DNA of 20,600 nucleotides from Burkholderiales bacterium (GCA_025354075.1 JANXNO010000236.1:1-20600), one strand, 5' to 3'. Positions 7,702-15,450 are shown, counted from the stretch's first letter. Made by a program: numbers and translations. Notes: generated by a model from the sequence alone, not told the origin.

Positions 7702-8346
7702 CTAAAACCGATCACGGCTGTTGTTGATTGAATTGTCATTGCTGGGATTGACGCCGAGCAGCACCGGTTTGAGACTGTCCTCAATCGGCTTTGGCCCGAG
7801 CCAAATTTGCAACAGGGCCTGGAAGAACGTTTCGTCAGGAAACGCTTCGCCCACTTTTTTACCGTTGACCAAAATCACTGTGCCTGTGCCGGGAATCGAG
7901 TCAACGGTGATCGTCTCGCCCTTTTTCAGAGATGGAATTTGCCCAAAAATGGCACCCAGTTTGAGTAGCGCGTCGAAGTGTTTCTGCTGCTCCACAGGAG
8001 GCAGATTGGCGCGCATGCCGCCGAGCAACCCCTTGGAAAAATCATTGGAATTGACTTCTCGCAGCAGGTTCAGATGCATGCGCCGCGGCCCTTTAAGCGC
8101 ACCAATTTCGGCACTGGTAGTGCGCTTTTGTGGCAGGTACAGCGAGGCGACATAGACCCGGATGAGTCCTGCAGCCGCATAACGGATGCCGGAACCATTC
8201 AGCACCAAATCCTGATTCGCCACCTTTATTTTTTCTTCGACCCGAACGCCGCCTACATCCAGCGCGAAGGCTGTTGCACAGAGCGCGACGCTCGTTAGTG
8301 CCGCAACAACGCCCGCCCGAAACGCCAGAACATTTGAACTACGCAT
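7702..8346 (-). CDS. Exported chalcone-isomerase-like protein
   Basis: A 214-residue protein matching the bacterial chalcone isomerase-like family (Chalcone_3 type). I recognise it from the order VGGVRVEEKI..., LNGSGIRY, the VYVASLYLP strand, ...PRRMHLNLLREV... and the C-terminal ETFFQALLQIWLGP. A signal peptide precedes residue 32 or so (ending CATAFA|LD), so it acts in the periplasm. The family resembles the plant flavonoid enzyme in fold, but bacterial members have no established catalytic role, and enzymatic function should not be assumed. I use the ATG at 8346 because AAGGAGG lies five bases upstream (complement of 8352-8358); an in-frame GTG at 8373 is less likely. It lies 100 bp after yciO and directly before the dehydrogenase gene. 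Confidence 0.85.
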   Translation of the reverse strand: MRSSNVLAFRAGVVAALTSVALCATAFALDVGGVRVEEKIKVANQDLVLNGSGIRYAAAGLIRVYVASLYLPQKRTTSAEIGALKGPRRMHLNLLREVNSNDFSKGLLGGMRANLPPVEQQKHFDALLKLGAIFGQIPSLKKGETITVDSIPGTGTVILVNGKKVGEAFPDETFFQALLQIWLGPKPIEDSLKPVLLGVNPSNDNSINNSRDRF

Positions 8347-8446
8347 CACAACCTCCTTGTTGAATCCGGGCACACAAACATAGTGTGAACCATCAGATTG
8401 TCGGAAGTTTAGGCATTTCTGCCAGACTTGTCTGCGCAGTGATGAC

Positions 8447-9076
8447 TTACGCGTTCAGTCCCAGTCTGGCGAGTGAACCGGTGCCGACGCGAATCACCTC
8501 CGGCGCGTCGCCCGTGAGGTCAATCACGGTGGTGGCGGCCTCCGGGCATTGCCCTGCGTCTAGGATTAACCCCAGCGAGCGCGGCATTTGCGCCGCGATG
8601 TCCTCCGGGTCGTTTAACGGGCTTGTTTCGCCCGGCGGGATCAATGTAGCCGAGAGAATCGGTTCACCCAGCTCGGCGAGTAGCGCCAGCACCACGGGAT
8701 GGTTCGGCACACGCAGGCCCAACGTTGCCCGTTTGGGATGCAGCAACCGCTTGGGTACTTCCCGCGTACCTTCGAGAATGAAGGTGTAAGGCCCCGGCGT
8801 GGCGAGCTTCAACAACCGAAAGGCCGGGTTGTCGACCCGGGCATAGTGGCCGAGTTCGGACAAGTCGGCACAGACCAGCGTCAGATGATGTTTATCGTCG
8901 ACGCCGCGCAGTTGACGTAGCGTCTTCAGCGCATCGGCGTCTCCCAGGCGGCAACCGAGCGCGTAGGAGCTGTCGGTGGGATAGGCGATCACAGAGCCGT
9001 CGCGCAACAGTTGCGCCGCCTGTTTGATCAAACGTACTTGCGGATTCTCGGGATGGATGTAAAAGCGTTGCGTCAT
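8447..9076 (-). CDS. yciO: YciO, Sua5/YciO/YrdC-family threonylcarbamoyl-AMP synthase-like protein
   Basis: A 209-residue protein close to E. coli YciO along its full length: it opens with MTQRFYIHPENPQ and shares AYPTDSSYALGC (about 32-43), DLSELGHYARVDN, PGPYTFILEGT(R/K)EVP and TTVIDLT. The family binds ATP and makes threonylcarbamoyl-AMP in the path to t6A in tRNA. YciO is the paralogue of TsaC/YrdC rather than the essential enzyme itself, so its physiological role is less certain. Length equals that of the family. The ATG at 9076 has no clear Shine-Dalgarno sequence. It is divergent from the cysB-like gene across a 53-bp gap that must hold both promoters, and it leads the minus-strand group yciO, chalcone-isomerase-like gene, dehydrogenase. 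Confidence 0.93.
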   Translation of the reverse strand: MTQRFYIHPENPQVRLIKQAAQLLRDGSVIAYPTDSSYALGCRLGDADALKTLRQLRGVDDKHHLTLVCADLSELGHYARVDNPAFRLLKLATPGPYTFILEGTREVPKRLLHPKRATLGLRVPNHPVVLALLAELGEPILSATLIPPGETSPLNDPEDIAAQMPRSLGLILDAGQCPEAATTVIDLTGDAPEVIRVGTGSLARLGLNA

Positions 9077-9129
9077 AATGTGCTTATGTTACGAAAGAAT
9101 ATCGCTTTTTGCGTAGGACTGCGCCGGTT

Positions 9130-10056
9130 ATGAACTTTCAGCAAGTGAAATTTGTATGTGCCGTGGTCGAAAACGGCTTCAGTGTGTCGGACGCAGCCGT
9201 CGCCTGCTACACGGCTCAACCTGTGGTGAGCAAACACATTAAAACGCTGGAAGATGAGCTCGGTTTACAAATATTTGAGCGCCGTGGCAAACGTTTCATG
9301 GGGCTCACTGCGGCGGGTGAGCAGGCCTATGCCATCGCCAAACGATTGAATGGTGACGCCACCAGTCTCAAGGCGCTGGCTCTGGACATGACCAATGCGA
9401 AGGAGGGCGTGTTGACCATCGCCACCACGCACACCCAGGCGCGCTACGTATTGCCACGCGTAGTGACCCAGTTTTCGACCAAATATCCCGATGTAAAGCT
9501 TAAGCTCAAGCAGGGCAATCCCAAACAATGCGCTGATTGGGTCGCTGGCAGCGAGGCGGATATTGCAATTGCCACCGAAGCGCTGGCGCTTGATCCGTTG
9601 CTGGTGACGTTGCCGTGCTACCGCTGGAATCGTTGCGTTATCGCACCGCAAAAGCACCTGATCACCAAGGAAAAAGTGCTCTCGATTGAGGCGCTGGCAA
9701 AGTATCCATTGATCACGTACGACACTGCGTTCACTGGTCGGTCGCAGGTGGATCGCGCGTTTGCCAGCGCTGGATTTACGCCAAACGTTGCGTTGACGGC
9801 GCTCGATTCTGATGTGATCAAAACTTATGTGCGACTGAACCTGGGCGTCGGCATTCTGGCTGAAATGGCGTACGAGCCCAAGGTCGATGCCGACCTTAAA
9901 CGGCTCGATGCGTCGCACCTGTTTGCGCCGTCGGTCACCCGAGTAGGCTTGCGTCGCAATGCGTTTTTGCGTCGATTTGCCTATGACTTCATCGTGATGT
10001 TTGCGCCGTCGCTCAAGCGCACGGAAATCGAAGAGGCAGTTTTTGCAACGCGATGA
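9130..10056 (+). CDS. cysB: CysB-type LysR transcriptional regulator of sulfur assimilation
   Basis: A 308-residue LysR-family regulator that follows E. coli CysB closely. The N-terminal winged helix-turn-helix covers 1-60, with FSVSDAAVACYTAQPVVSKHIKTLEDELG. The effector domain has IATTHTQARY with Thr100, Thr102 and Gln103 at the same positions as the sulfate-binding residues of CysB. It also has LPCY.WNR, TYDTAFTGRS and the DSDVIKTYVRLNLGVGI segment. In relatives the protein activates sulfate-assimilation genes in response to N-acetylserine. I start at the ATG at 9130; an in-frame TTG at 9109 would add seven unlikely residues. AGGA at 9115-9118 is a weak ribosome-binding site. No cys biosynthesis genes lie in the window. 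Assignment to CysB versus its paralogue Cbl cannot be settled from sequence alone. Confidence 0.92.
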   Translation: MNFQQVKFVCAVVENGFSVSDAAVACYTAQPVVSKHIKTLEDELGLQIFERRGKRFMGLTAAGEQAYAIAKRLNGDATSLKALALDMTNAKEGVLTIATTHTQARYVLPRVVTQFSTKYPDVKLKLKQGNPKQCADWVAGSEADIAIATEALALDPLLVTLPCYRWNRCVIAPQKHLITKEKVLSIEALAKYPLITYDTAFTGRSQVDRAFASAGFTPNVALTALDSDVIKTYVRLNLGVGILAEMAYEPKVDADLKRLDASHLFAPSVTRVGLRRNAFLRRFAYDFIVMFAPSLKRTEIEEAVFATR

Positions 10057-10153
10057 AGCGACGCAGAGACTGAAATCGAATCCACGCGCGGGCGGCATCG
10101 CAGAAGCGTCGCCTTCACCGCTGAGCCTGCGCTACGAGAGCGTTCGCGAACGC

Positions 10154-11344
10154 ATGAAGTTCACCTGGCTCATGGCCGCTTTGACCATGCTCGGCCCATT
10201 CTCGATTGACACCTATCTGCCCGCGTTTCCGGCGATGCAGGCGGCTTTGCCCGCGACCGAAGTACAGATGCAGTTGACGCTCACGGTGTACTTTATCGGC
10301 TTCGCGATTGTGTCGTTGTTTCATGGTGCGATCAGTGATTCGATTGGCCGCAAGCCGGTTATTGTGGGCACGCTGTGCGTTCATGCAGCCGCGTCGGTAG
10401 GCTGCGCGTTGTCGGGCTCAATTGAGTCGTTGTTGCTGTTTCGTGCGCTTCAGGGATGCTTTGCCGGGGCGGGTTTCGTGGTGGGGCGTGCGGTGGTGCG
10501 CGACATTTTCACCGGCAACGAAGCGCAGCGACAGTTGTCGCGCATTCAGATGCTGTTTGCAGCCGCGCCGATCATCGCGCCGATCTTGGGCGGCTGGCTG
10601 GTGGCGCATCTGCTGTGGCCTTCGATCTTCTGGTTCCTCGCTGCGTTCGCCGTGTTGCTCACCGTGTGGTCGGTCATGGGCCTGCCCGAATCGCATCCTC
10701 CCGAGCACCGCTTGCCGCTGGAGATTAAACCGCTGGCTCGGACGTACTGGCGTATTTTCTTCAACAAGACGTTTCAGACCCTGGCGGCGATTCCTGGCAT
10801 TAATTTTGTCGGCTTCTTTGTCTACATTGCCGGTGCGCCGGCCTTTTTGATCAGGCATCTTGAACTCACCACCAAGGACTTCGCCGTGTTGTTTGTGCCG
10901 GGGATCACCGGGATCACGCTGGCAGCCTATTGTTCGGGCAGACTGGCGGGCCGGATGTCGCATGCACGGCAAATGAATATCGGGTTTGTGGTCATGTCCG
11001 TTGCTGCGACGGTGAATCTGCTTGTCAGCGCGTTTCTGCCGCCGCGCGTTGTCTGGAACATTGCACCGATTGCGCTTTATACGTTTGGCATGGCGCTGGT
11101 GACGCCCTGCGTCAGTCTCAAATTGCTTGATGCGTTTTCGTTTGCCCGTGGCACGGCGTCCGCGCTGCAATCATCTGCGCATGTGGCGATGATGGCGGTG
11201 ACCACGGCGATTGTGGTGCCGTTCGCGCAGCAAAGTTTGCTACGCTTTGCCGTCGTGATGTTTGTGTCGGTGGCGCTCGGTGCCACGATATGGACGTTCT
11301 ATCAAATGAGTCACCCCACACAGGTTCCGCATGAAGTTTCGTAA
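10154..11344 (+). CDS. Bcr/CflA-family MFS drug exporter
   Basis: A 396-residue inner-membrane antiporter of the major facilitator superfamily, with about 12 hydrophobic segments. It resembles Bcr/CflA multidrug transporters: PFSIDTYLPAFPAM in the first helix and loop (about 14-27), SDSIGRKPVIVG (the loop 2-3 motif A), and LFRALQGCFAGAGFVVGRAVVRDIF in helix 4. Such pumps export bicyclomycin, sulfonamides or cysteine-like metabolites, and no substrate is evident here. The open frame extends back to 10001 inside cysB, but the ATG at 10154 gives the normal length and puts the first helix right at the start. It has no good ribosome-binding site. It follows cysB by 97 bp and overlaps the DUF192 gene by 14 bases. 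Given the cysB neighbour, cysteine efflux is possible but speculative. Confidence 0.9.
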   Translation: MKFTWLMAALTMLGPFSIDTYLPAFPAMQAALPATEVQMQLTLTVYFIGFAIVSLFHGAISDSIGRKPVIVGTLCVHAAASVGCALSGSIESLLLFRALQGCFAGAGFVVGRAVVRDIFTGNEAQRQLSRIQMLFAAAPIIAPILGGWLVAHLLWPSIFWFLAAFAVLLTVWSVMGLPESHPPEHRLPLEIKPLARTYWRIFFNKTFQTLAAIPGINFVGFFVYIAGAPAFLIRHLELTTKDFAVLFVPGITGITLAAYCSGRLAGRMSHARQMNIGFVVMSVAATVNLLVSAFLPPRVVWNIAPIALYTFGMALVTPCVSLKLLDAFSFARGTASALQSSAHVAMMAVTTAIVVPFAQQSLLRFAVVMFVSVALGATIWTFYQMSHPTQVPHEVS

Positions 11345-11804
11345 TATTTTTTCAGTGCTTTTGTTCGCTGTTTCGATGGCGACGCTCGCGCTGCCCGCAG
11401 TGGCGGTGGCGCAAGTCAACAAGGATTTGCCGGTCGTGGAGTTGAGCATCAAGGGCAACAAGCTCAAGGCCGAGCTCGCCAACGATGCCAACACGCGAAC
11501 GGTGGGTTTGATGAACCGGTTCTCGCTGAAAACCGATCAAGGCATGCTGTTCATCTTTGCGCAAAGCGAGCCGCTGGCGTTCTGGATGAGAAATACTTTT
11601 GTGCCGCTGTCAATTGCCTACATCGACAACAAAGGGGTCATCGTGAATATTGCCGACATGAAGCCGCAGGATGAGTCGACCCATCCGTCCGCGGGGCCTG
11701 CCATGTTCGCGCTGGAAATGAAGCAGGGTTGGTTCAAGTCGCGCGGTATTGTTGTCGGGGACAAAGTGGACGGCCTTGACAAGGCGGGGCGCGCGAAAAA
11801 TTGA
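11331..11804 (+). CDS. Exported DUF192 family protein
   Basis: A 157-residue protein of the DUF192 family, recognised by RTVGLMNR (56-63), GMLFIF (71-76), FWMRNTFVPLSIAYID (84-99) and the final ...GWF...GI..GD. A signal peptide occupies about residues 1-28 (ending AVA|QV), so it acts in the periplasm. The biochemical function of the family is not established. The gene starts 14 bases before the end of the exporter gene in a different frame, so the two are probably translated together. The downstream end is convergent with the first TRAP receptor gene. Confidence 0.88.
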   Translation: MKFRNIFSVLLFAVSMATLALPAVAVAQVNKDLPVVELSIKGNKLKAELANDANTRTVGLMNRFSLKTDQGMLFIFAQSEPLAFWMRNTFVPLSIAYIDNKGVIVNIADMKPQDESTHPSAGPAMFALEMKQGWFKSRGIVVGDKVDGLDKAGRAKN

Positions 11805-11810
11805 TTCGGC

Positions 11811-11847
11811 GGGTGCCCGTCACCACTGCGGATGCTTGTGACCACCC
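11811..11847. other. Bulged hairpin between convergent genes
   Basis: GGGTG (11811-11815) plus GTCAC (11819-11823) pair with GTGAC (11838-11842) plus CACCC (11843-11847), leaving a CCC bulge and a 14-base loop. It lies between the DUF192 stop and the end of the TRAP receptor gene. No T-run follows, so it is at best a weak two-way terminator. Confidence 0.3.
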
Positions 11848-11886
11848 CGGCACGTAGTTCGCGACCGAGGGTAGAAACGTACGCGC

Positions 11887-12855
11887 CTAATTTGTCAGAA
11901 TCGTCACCAGTTCGTTACGCGTTTCAGGGTCTTTCCAGTACTTTTGATGCAGCGGTTTCATGCGGCTGATGTACGCGCCGAATTCAACCGGTTGCTCGAA
12001 AGTTGCGCCTGCTTTGATCGCAATATCTCGTGATTCTTTCACGCGCTTGTTCCACAGTTCACGCATGTAAATCGCAGACTTTTTGCCAGCGTCGCTGATC
12101 TTTGCCTGATCGGCAGGACTAAGTTTTGCCCATGTTTTCGTCGAAATAATCAGCGCCTCGGGCGAGATAATGTGGTTGGTTAAAAACACATGCTTGGCCA
12201 CCTTGTGTTGGCCCGTGCTTACCCAAAAAGGCAGGTTGTTTTCCGCGCAATCAACTTTGCCCTGCTCAAACGCGGCAGCGATTTCTCGGGTCGGAATGAA
12301 CACGGGTGTGGCACCCAGTAACTTGACCATTTCAACGTACGCCTCTGCGTTTTGGACGCGTATGCGCAGCCCGGCGAAATCTCGCGGGCCGTTCAGACGT
12401 TTGTTGGCGCAGTAGAACGACCGTTCGCCACCGTCGTACCAACCCAGCACGACATATCCGCCAGCAGCCAGCCGCTTTGCGAAGCTGTCGCCCATCGCAC
12501 CATCGAGTAAGCGAAACATGTGCTTTGAGTCGGAAAACAGGAACGGCAGGTTGATGGCCTTCATACTCGGCAGCGCTTCGGACAGCACGGCGAGATTGAA
12601 TCCCGCCATGTCAAGTTTGTCCGCTTTCATCAATTCAACGGCTTTCGCCATATCGCCGAGTGCTTCGTTCGACTTGATGTCCACCACTATCCGTCCGTCC
12701 GTGCTCATTTTGACGTCCTCGGCAAACTTCTTGAGCGCCTCGGTCACCGGATAGCCTTCAGCGTGAATGTTCCACAGCTTGATCGTCGTCTCAGCGGCGC
12801 TTGTGGTCATCAACATCAGTGCGCTGAGTGCACCAAGCGTAATTTTTTTCAACAC
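11887..12855 (-). CDS. TRAP transporter substrate-binding protein, DctP family (copy 1)
   Basis: A 322-residue periplasmic receptor of the DctP/TAXI-independent TRAP type, which binds organic acids and passes them to a DctQM membrane pair. A signal peptide covers about residues 1-21 (ending TSA|AE). Family features include LGD...AVELMK, LPFLF.DSKHMFRLLDG, and GLRIRVQNAE (162-171) with Arg166, the arginine that normally binds the substrate carboxylate. I use the GTG at 12855 (MLKKITLG). It matches the start and leader length of copy 2 and has AAGAGGGG nine bases upstream; an in-frame GTG at 12861 is too close to that site. About three quarters of residues equal copy 2. No DctQ or DctM gene lies in the window, so it is an orphan receptor. 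Confidence 0.92.
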   Translation of the reverse strand: MLKKITLGALSALMLMTTSAAETTIKLWNIHAEGYPVTEALKKFAEDVKMSTDGRIVVDIKSNEALGDMAKAVELMKADKLDMAGFNLAVLSEALPSMKAINLPFLFSDSKHMFRLLDGAMGDSFAKRLAAGGYVVLGWYDGGERSFYCANKRLNGPRDFAGLRIRVQNAEAYVEMVKLLGATPVFIPTREIAAAFEQGKVDCAENNLPFWVSTGQHKVAKHVFLTNHIISPEALIISTKTWAKLSPADQAKISDAGKKSAIYMRELWNKRVKESRDIAIKAGATFEQPVEFGAYISRMKPLHQKYWKDPETRNELVTILTN

Positions 12856-12885
12856 AGACACGTGCCCCTCTTCAAATGTGGGCGC

Positions 12886-12924
12886 AACGTTAGCTTAGAT
12901 ATCGGTCGTCGTAATGGTCGACTT
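12886..12924 (-). promoter_or_regulatory. Upstream element conserved between the two TRAP receptor genes (copy 1)
   Basis: These 39 bases align without gaps to 14106-14144, with 28 identical, including TAGATATC and CGTCGTA. It lies 30 bases before the GTG of copy 1, as its partner lies 31 bases before the ATG of copy 2. It probably holds the promoter or operator, kept through the duplication. The rest of the 12862-13099 gap shows nothing I can name. Confidence 0.5.
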
Positions 12925-13099
12925 CCGCCTGTATCTGTACAAATGTTTCATTTTTGGCGTTATGTTGACGACTGCAACGGCAGAGCGTGCTTTTAACAAG
13001 ATATTCCAGATTTGTCTGGTGTGATGCGCGGCACCACAAAACGACTCGGCAATCATCCGCCCAAGCTACGATAGGGCAAAAGCAAAAAAAGTCGTGTGC

Positions 13100-14074
13100 T
13101 TAATTTGCCAGGATAGTCACCAGTTCGTTACGCGTTTCAGGGTCTTTCCAGTACTTTTGGTGCAGCGGCTTCATCCGGCTCACATAAGCGCCGAACTCTA
13201 TTGGCTGTTCAAACGTCGAACCTGCTTTCACCGCGATGTCGCGCGATTCCTTGACTCGCTTGTTCCACAGCTCACGCATGTACAGTGCCGATTTTTTTCC
13301 GGCCTCGCGAAGGATCGCCTGATCAGCTGCGTTAAATCCAGCCCACGCTTTGGAAGACACCACCAGTGCCTCGGGGGCTACCACGTGACTGGTCAAAAAG
13401 ACGTGTTTTGCAACCTTGTAATGGCCGGCGCTGACGTAGGACGGCAGGTTGTTTTCTGCGCAGTCAATCTTGCCTTGCTCGAACGCGCTGAGTACCTCTT
13501 TGTACGGCACCGAAACGGGCGTTGCACCTAGTAACTTGACCATTTCGACGAACGCCTCCGCGTTCTGTACGCGAATGCGCAAACCCGCGAAGTCGCGCGG
13601 GCCGGTCAGGCGCTTGTTGACGCAATAGAACGAGCGTTCGCCGCCGTCGTACCAACCGAGCACGACATATCCGCCCGCCGCCAATCGTTTGTTGAAGCCT
13701 TCACCCATCACCCCGTCGAGCAGACGAAACATGTGTTTTGAGTCCGCAAACAGGAACGGCAAATTAATGGACGTCATGCTTGGCACGGCTTCAGCCAGCG
13801 CGGCGAGGTTGAACTCCGCCATGTCGAGCGTGCTGGCTTTCATCATTTGCACGGCCTGTGGCTGATCGCCCAGCGCGCCCGCCGAAGCGACATCTATTGC
13901 CAGCCGACCGTTGGTCGCCTTTTTAACCTCGGCGGCAAAACTGTTCAGCGCCTCGGTTACGGGATAGCCCTCAGGGTGAATATTCCACAGCTTGATGGGC
14001 GCTTGCGCAAAACTCATATTCGTACCCAGCAGCGCGAGCATCAAGCCCGTGCACACGCCAAATTTACCCAGCAT
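13100..14074 (-). CDS. TRAP transporter substrate-binding protein, DctP family (copy 2)
   Basis: A 324-residue DctP-family periplasmic receptor, the upstream neighbour and close relative of copy 1. The start is the ATG at 14074 (MLGKFGVCTG), with GAGGAGG eight bases upstream (complement of 14083-14089); a longer frame from a TTG at 14107 is rejected. The signal peptide ends near SFA|QA (residue 24). It shares with copy 1 IKLWNIHxEGYPVTEAL at the mature start, GGYVVLGWYDGGERSFYC in the middle, GLRIRVQNAE with its substrate-binding arginine, and the C-terminal KYWKDPETRNELVTIL. Changes cluster in positions that could line the pocket (FIPTREIAAA against SVPYKEVLSA; PFWVSTG against PSYVSAG), so ligands may differ. 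It lacks permease partners and is divergent from the asparaginase gene. Confidence 0.92.
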   Translation of the reverse strand: MLGKFGVCTGLMLALLGTNMSFAQAPIKLWNIHPEGYPVTEALNSFAAEVKKATNGRLAIDVASAGALGDQPQAVQMMKASTLDMAEFNLAALAEAVPSMTSINLPFLFADSKHMFRLLDGVMGEGFNKRLAAGGYVVLGWYDGGERSFYCVNKRLTGPRDFAGLRIRVQNAEAFVEMVKLLGATPVSVPYKEVLSAFEQGKIDCAENNLPSYVSAGHYKVAKHVFLTSHVVAPEALVVSSKAWAGFNAADQAILREAGKKSALYMRELWNKRVKESRDIAVKAGSTFEQPIEFGAYVSRMKPLHQKYWKDPETRNELVTILAN

Positions 14075-14105
14075 GATGTTCACCTCCTCAAAATAGTGTG
14101 AGGAC

Positions 14106-14144
14106 AACCCTAGCCTAGATATCAGACGTCGTACTACTGGCTTT
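14106..14144 (-). promoter_or_regulatory. Upstream element conserved between the two TRAP receptor genes (copy 2)
   Basis: Partner of 12886-12924: 28 of 39 bases match without gaps, at nearly the same distance from the start codon. The sharing of non-coding sequence shows that the duplication included the control region. Confidence 0.5.
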
Positions 14145-14406
14145 CCCGGATTCTTGATCTGAATGTTCCGTTAACGGCGAGTAGCCGAGGGTTGGTGACG
14201 TAAAGCCGTAATAACTTTGTCGTGAAAAGCTCATTCGACATGGGCATAGACACCATTTACGGCATTTATCGACTTTTTAATAAAATACTATATATGCCCA
14301 AATTGAATGAGCATCTCGGTAAAAAGTTGCTGGAATTACCAGAGCGCTTTACCTCCCACGTTCGTTGCCTTAAACGACCCGACGGGACCCGTGAAACAAT
14401 ACTGCT
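14145..14406. other. Rest of the 332-bp divergent gap between TRAP receptor copy 2 and asparaginase
   Basis: No gene is supported here. It holds a perfect 10-bp palindrome CCGTTAACGG (14168-14177) and the motif shared with the second amidase (14215-14249). An AT-rich stretch follows at about 14265-14297, where TTTACG (14258-14263) and AATAAA, 17 bases apart, could be weak -35/-10 boxes for the asparaginase gene. An open frame from 14294 exists but resembles nothing known to me. Confidence 0.35.
14211..14251 (+). promoter_or_regulatory. Motif upstream of asparaginase, shared with the second amidase
   Basis: CTTTGTCGTGAA (14215-14226) and TGGGCATAG (14241-14249) match the 4068-4102 sequence with the same spacing. 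AAAG also stands nine bases before CTTT in both copies. Here it lies 157 bases before the asparaginase ATG. Function unknown. Confidence 0.35.
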
Positions 14407-15435
14407 ATGCAAAAAGAGTTTGTCCTGCCCAAGCACGTTCCCATCGCATTCAGCACGCGAGGCCACGAAGTCGAAAACGTTTTTTATGGCTCGATTGCGG
14501 TGGTTGGCCGCGATGGTGCGTTGATCGCTAGCGTTGGCGACGTTGACGCCCCGATATTCACCCGCTCGGCGCTGAAACCGTTGCAGGCGTTACCGCTGGT
14601 GGCCAGCCCGCGCTTTGCCGAATATGGCCTGTCGCTGCAGGAAATCGCGCTGCTCTGCTCTAGCCATAACGGCGAGGCTATTCACGCAGAAACGGCCGAA
14701 CGTCTACTGGCCAAAGTGGGCCTAACCGATGCCGCGCTGCAATGTGGCAATCACGAGCCGTACTGGTACAAGTGGAATAACCAGCGCCCGGAGCCGGGTC
14801 GTCGCTGGAGCGCGTTGTTCCACAACTGTTCCGGCAAGCATTCCGGCATGTTGTTACAGGCGAAACTGCTGGCCTCCAGCGCCGAGACGTATCTTGAGCC
14901 GGCCAATCCGGTGCAGGTCAATGTTCGTGACGCCGTGGCCTACGCCTGCGGCGTGGCCGATCCCGCTGCGATGGTGTGGGGTACCGATGGCTGCAGCGCG
15001 CCCAACTTCGCCGTGTCGCTCACGGCACTGGCGCGTGCCTTCTCCTGGCTTACCCGCAGTGAAGACGACCCGCGTTACGGCAGCGCGCCGCGCGTGCTGT
15101 TTGACGCGATGAGTTCGCACCCGGAAATGGTCTCAGGCCAGGGGCGTAACGACCTGGCGCTGGCCCGTGCCGGGCGCGGCGACTGGATATCGAAGGTCGG
15201 GGCCGACGGGGTGCAGACGCTTGCCAGTCGGTCGCGCGGCATTGGCGTCGCCGCCAAGGTCAGCGATGGCAACCTTAAAGCCCTGATGATCGCCTTTGGC
15301 AGCGTGCTTGAACAACTCGACATGCTTGACCACGCTGCTCGCGCCGAGCTGGCTCCGTGGCTGGATGTGCCGATTAAATCGGTGCGCGGCATTGAAGTGG
15401 GGCGATTCATGCCCCATGTATCGCTGCAGGGTTAA
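14407..15435 (+). CDS. L-asparaginase, Rhizobium-type (class 3, zinc-containing family)
   Basis: A 342-residue enzyme predicted to split L-asparagine into aspartate and ammonia in the cytoplasm. It belongs to the Rhizobium etli asparaginase II type, unrelated to the E. coli AnsA/AnsB fold. Visible motifs are TRSALKPLQ with the SxxK pair Ser54 and Lys57, CSSHNGE with Ser86, NCSGKHSGM with Cys141 and Lys144, and GTDGCSAPN with Cys196. These match the catalytic and metal positions as I recall them from the Rhizobium enzyme. One oddity: the C-terminal motif usually written GRFCT reads GRNDL (246-250), so that cysteine is absent. Length is slightly short but normal. No signal peptide is present. 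No good ribosome-binding site precedes the ATG. It is divergent from the TRAP receptor genes and 96 bp before rpoE. Confidence 0.9.
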   Translation: MQKEFVLPKHVPIAFSTRGHEVENVFYGSIAVVGRDGALIASVGDVDAPIFTRSALKPLQALPLVASPRFAEYGLSLQEIALLCSSHNGEAIHAETAERLLAKVGLTDAALQCGNHEPYWYKWNNQRPEPGRRWSALFHNCSGKHSGMLLQAKLLASSAETYLEPANPVQVNVRDAVAYACGVADPAAMVWGTDGCSAPNFAVSLTALARAFSWLTRSEDDPRYGSAPRVLFDAMSSHPEMVSGQGRNDLALARAGRGDWISKVGADGVQTLASRSRGIGVAAKVSDGNLKALMIAFGSVLEQLDMLDHAARAELAPWLDVPIKSVRGIEVGRFMPHVSLQG

Positions 15436-15450
15436 GTTCATCGTACAGGT

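Noticed and set aside
7702..8346. Flavonoid-type chalcone isomerase activity
   Set aside because: The protein is exported and belongs to a bacterial group with the fold but no proven activity; no flavonoid genes are near.
10418..11170. Minus-strand frame of 250 codons inside the MFS exporter gene
   Set aside because: Its composition is extremely rich in Arg, Gln and His and it lies fully antisense to a convincing 12-helix transporter.
11811..11847. Strong bidirectional terminator between DUF192 and the TRAP receptor
   Set aside because: The stem is bulged and no T-run follows on either strand, so it is listed only as a hairpin.
14222..14524. Open frame of 100 codons (also an ATG at 14294) between the TRAP receptors and asparaginase
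   Set aside because: It overlaps the well-supported asparaginase start, has no ribosome-binding site, and its sequence resembles no family I know; it is probably chance in an intergenic region.
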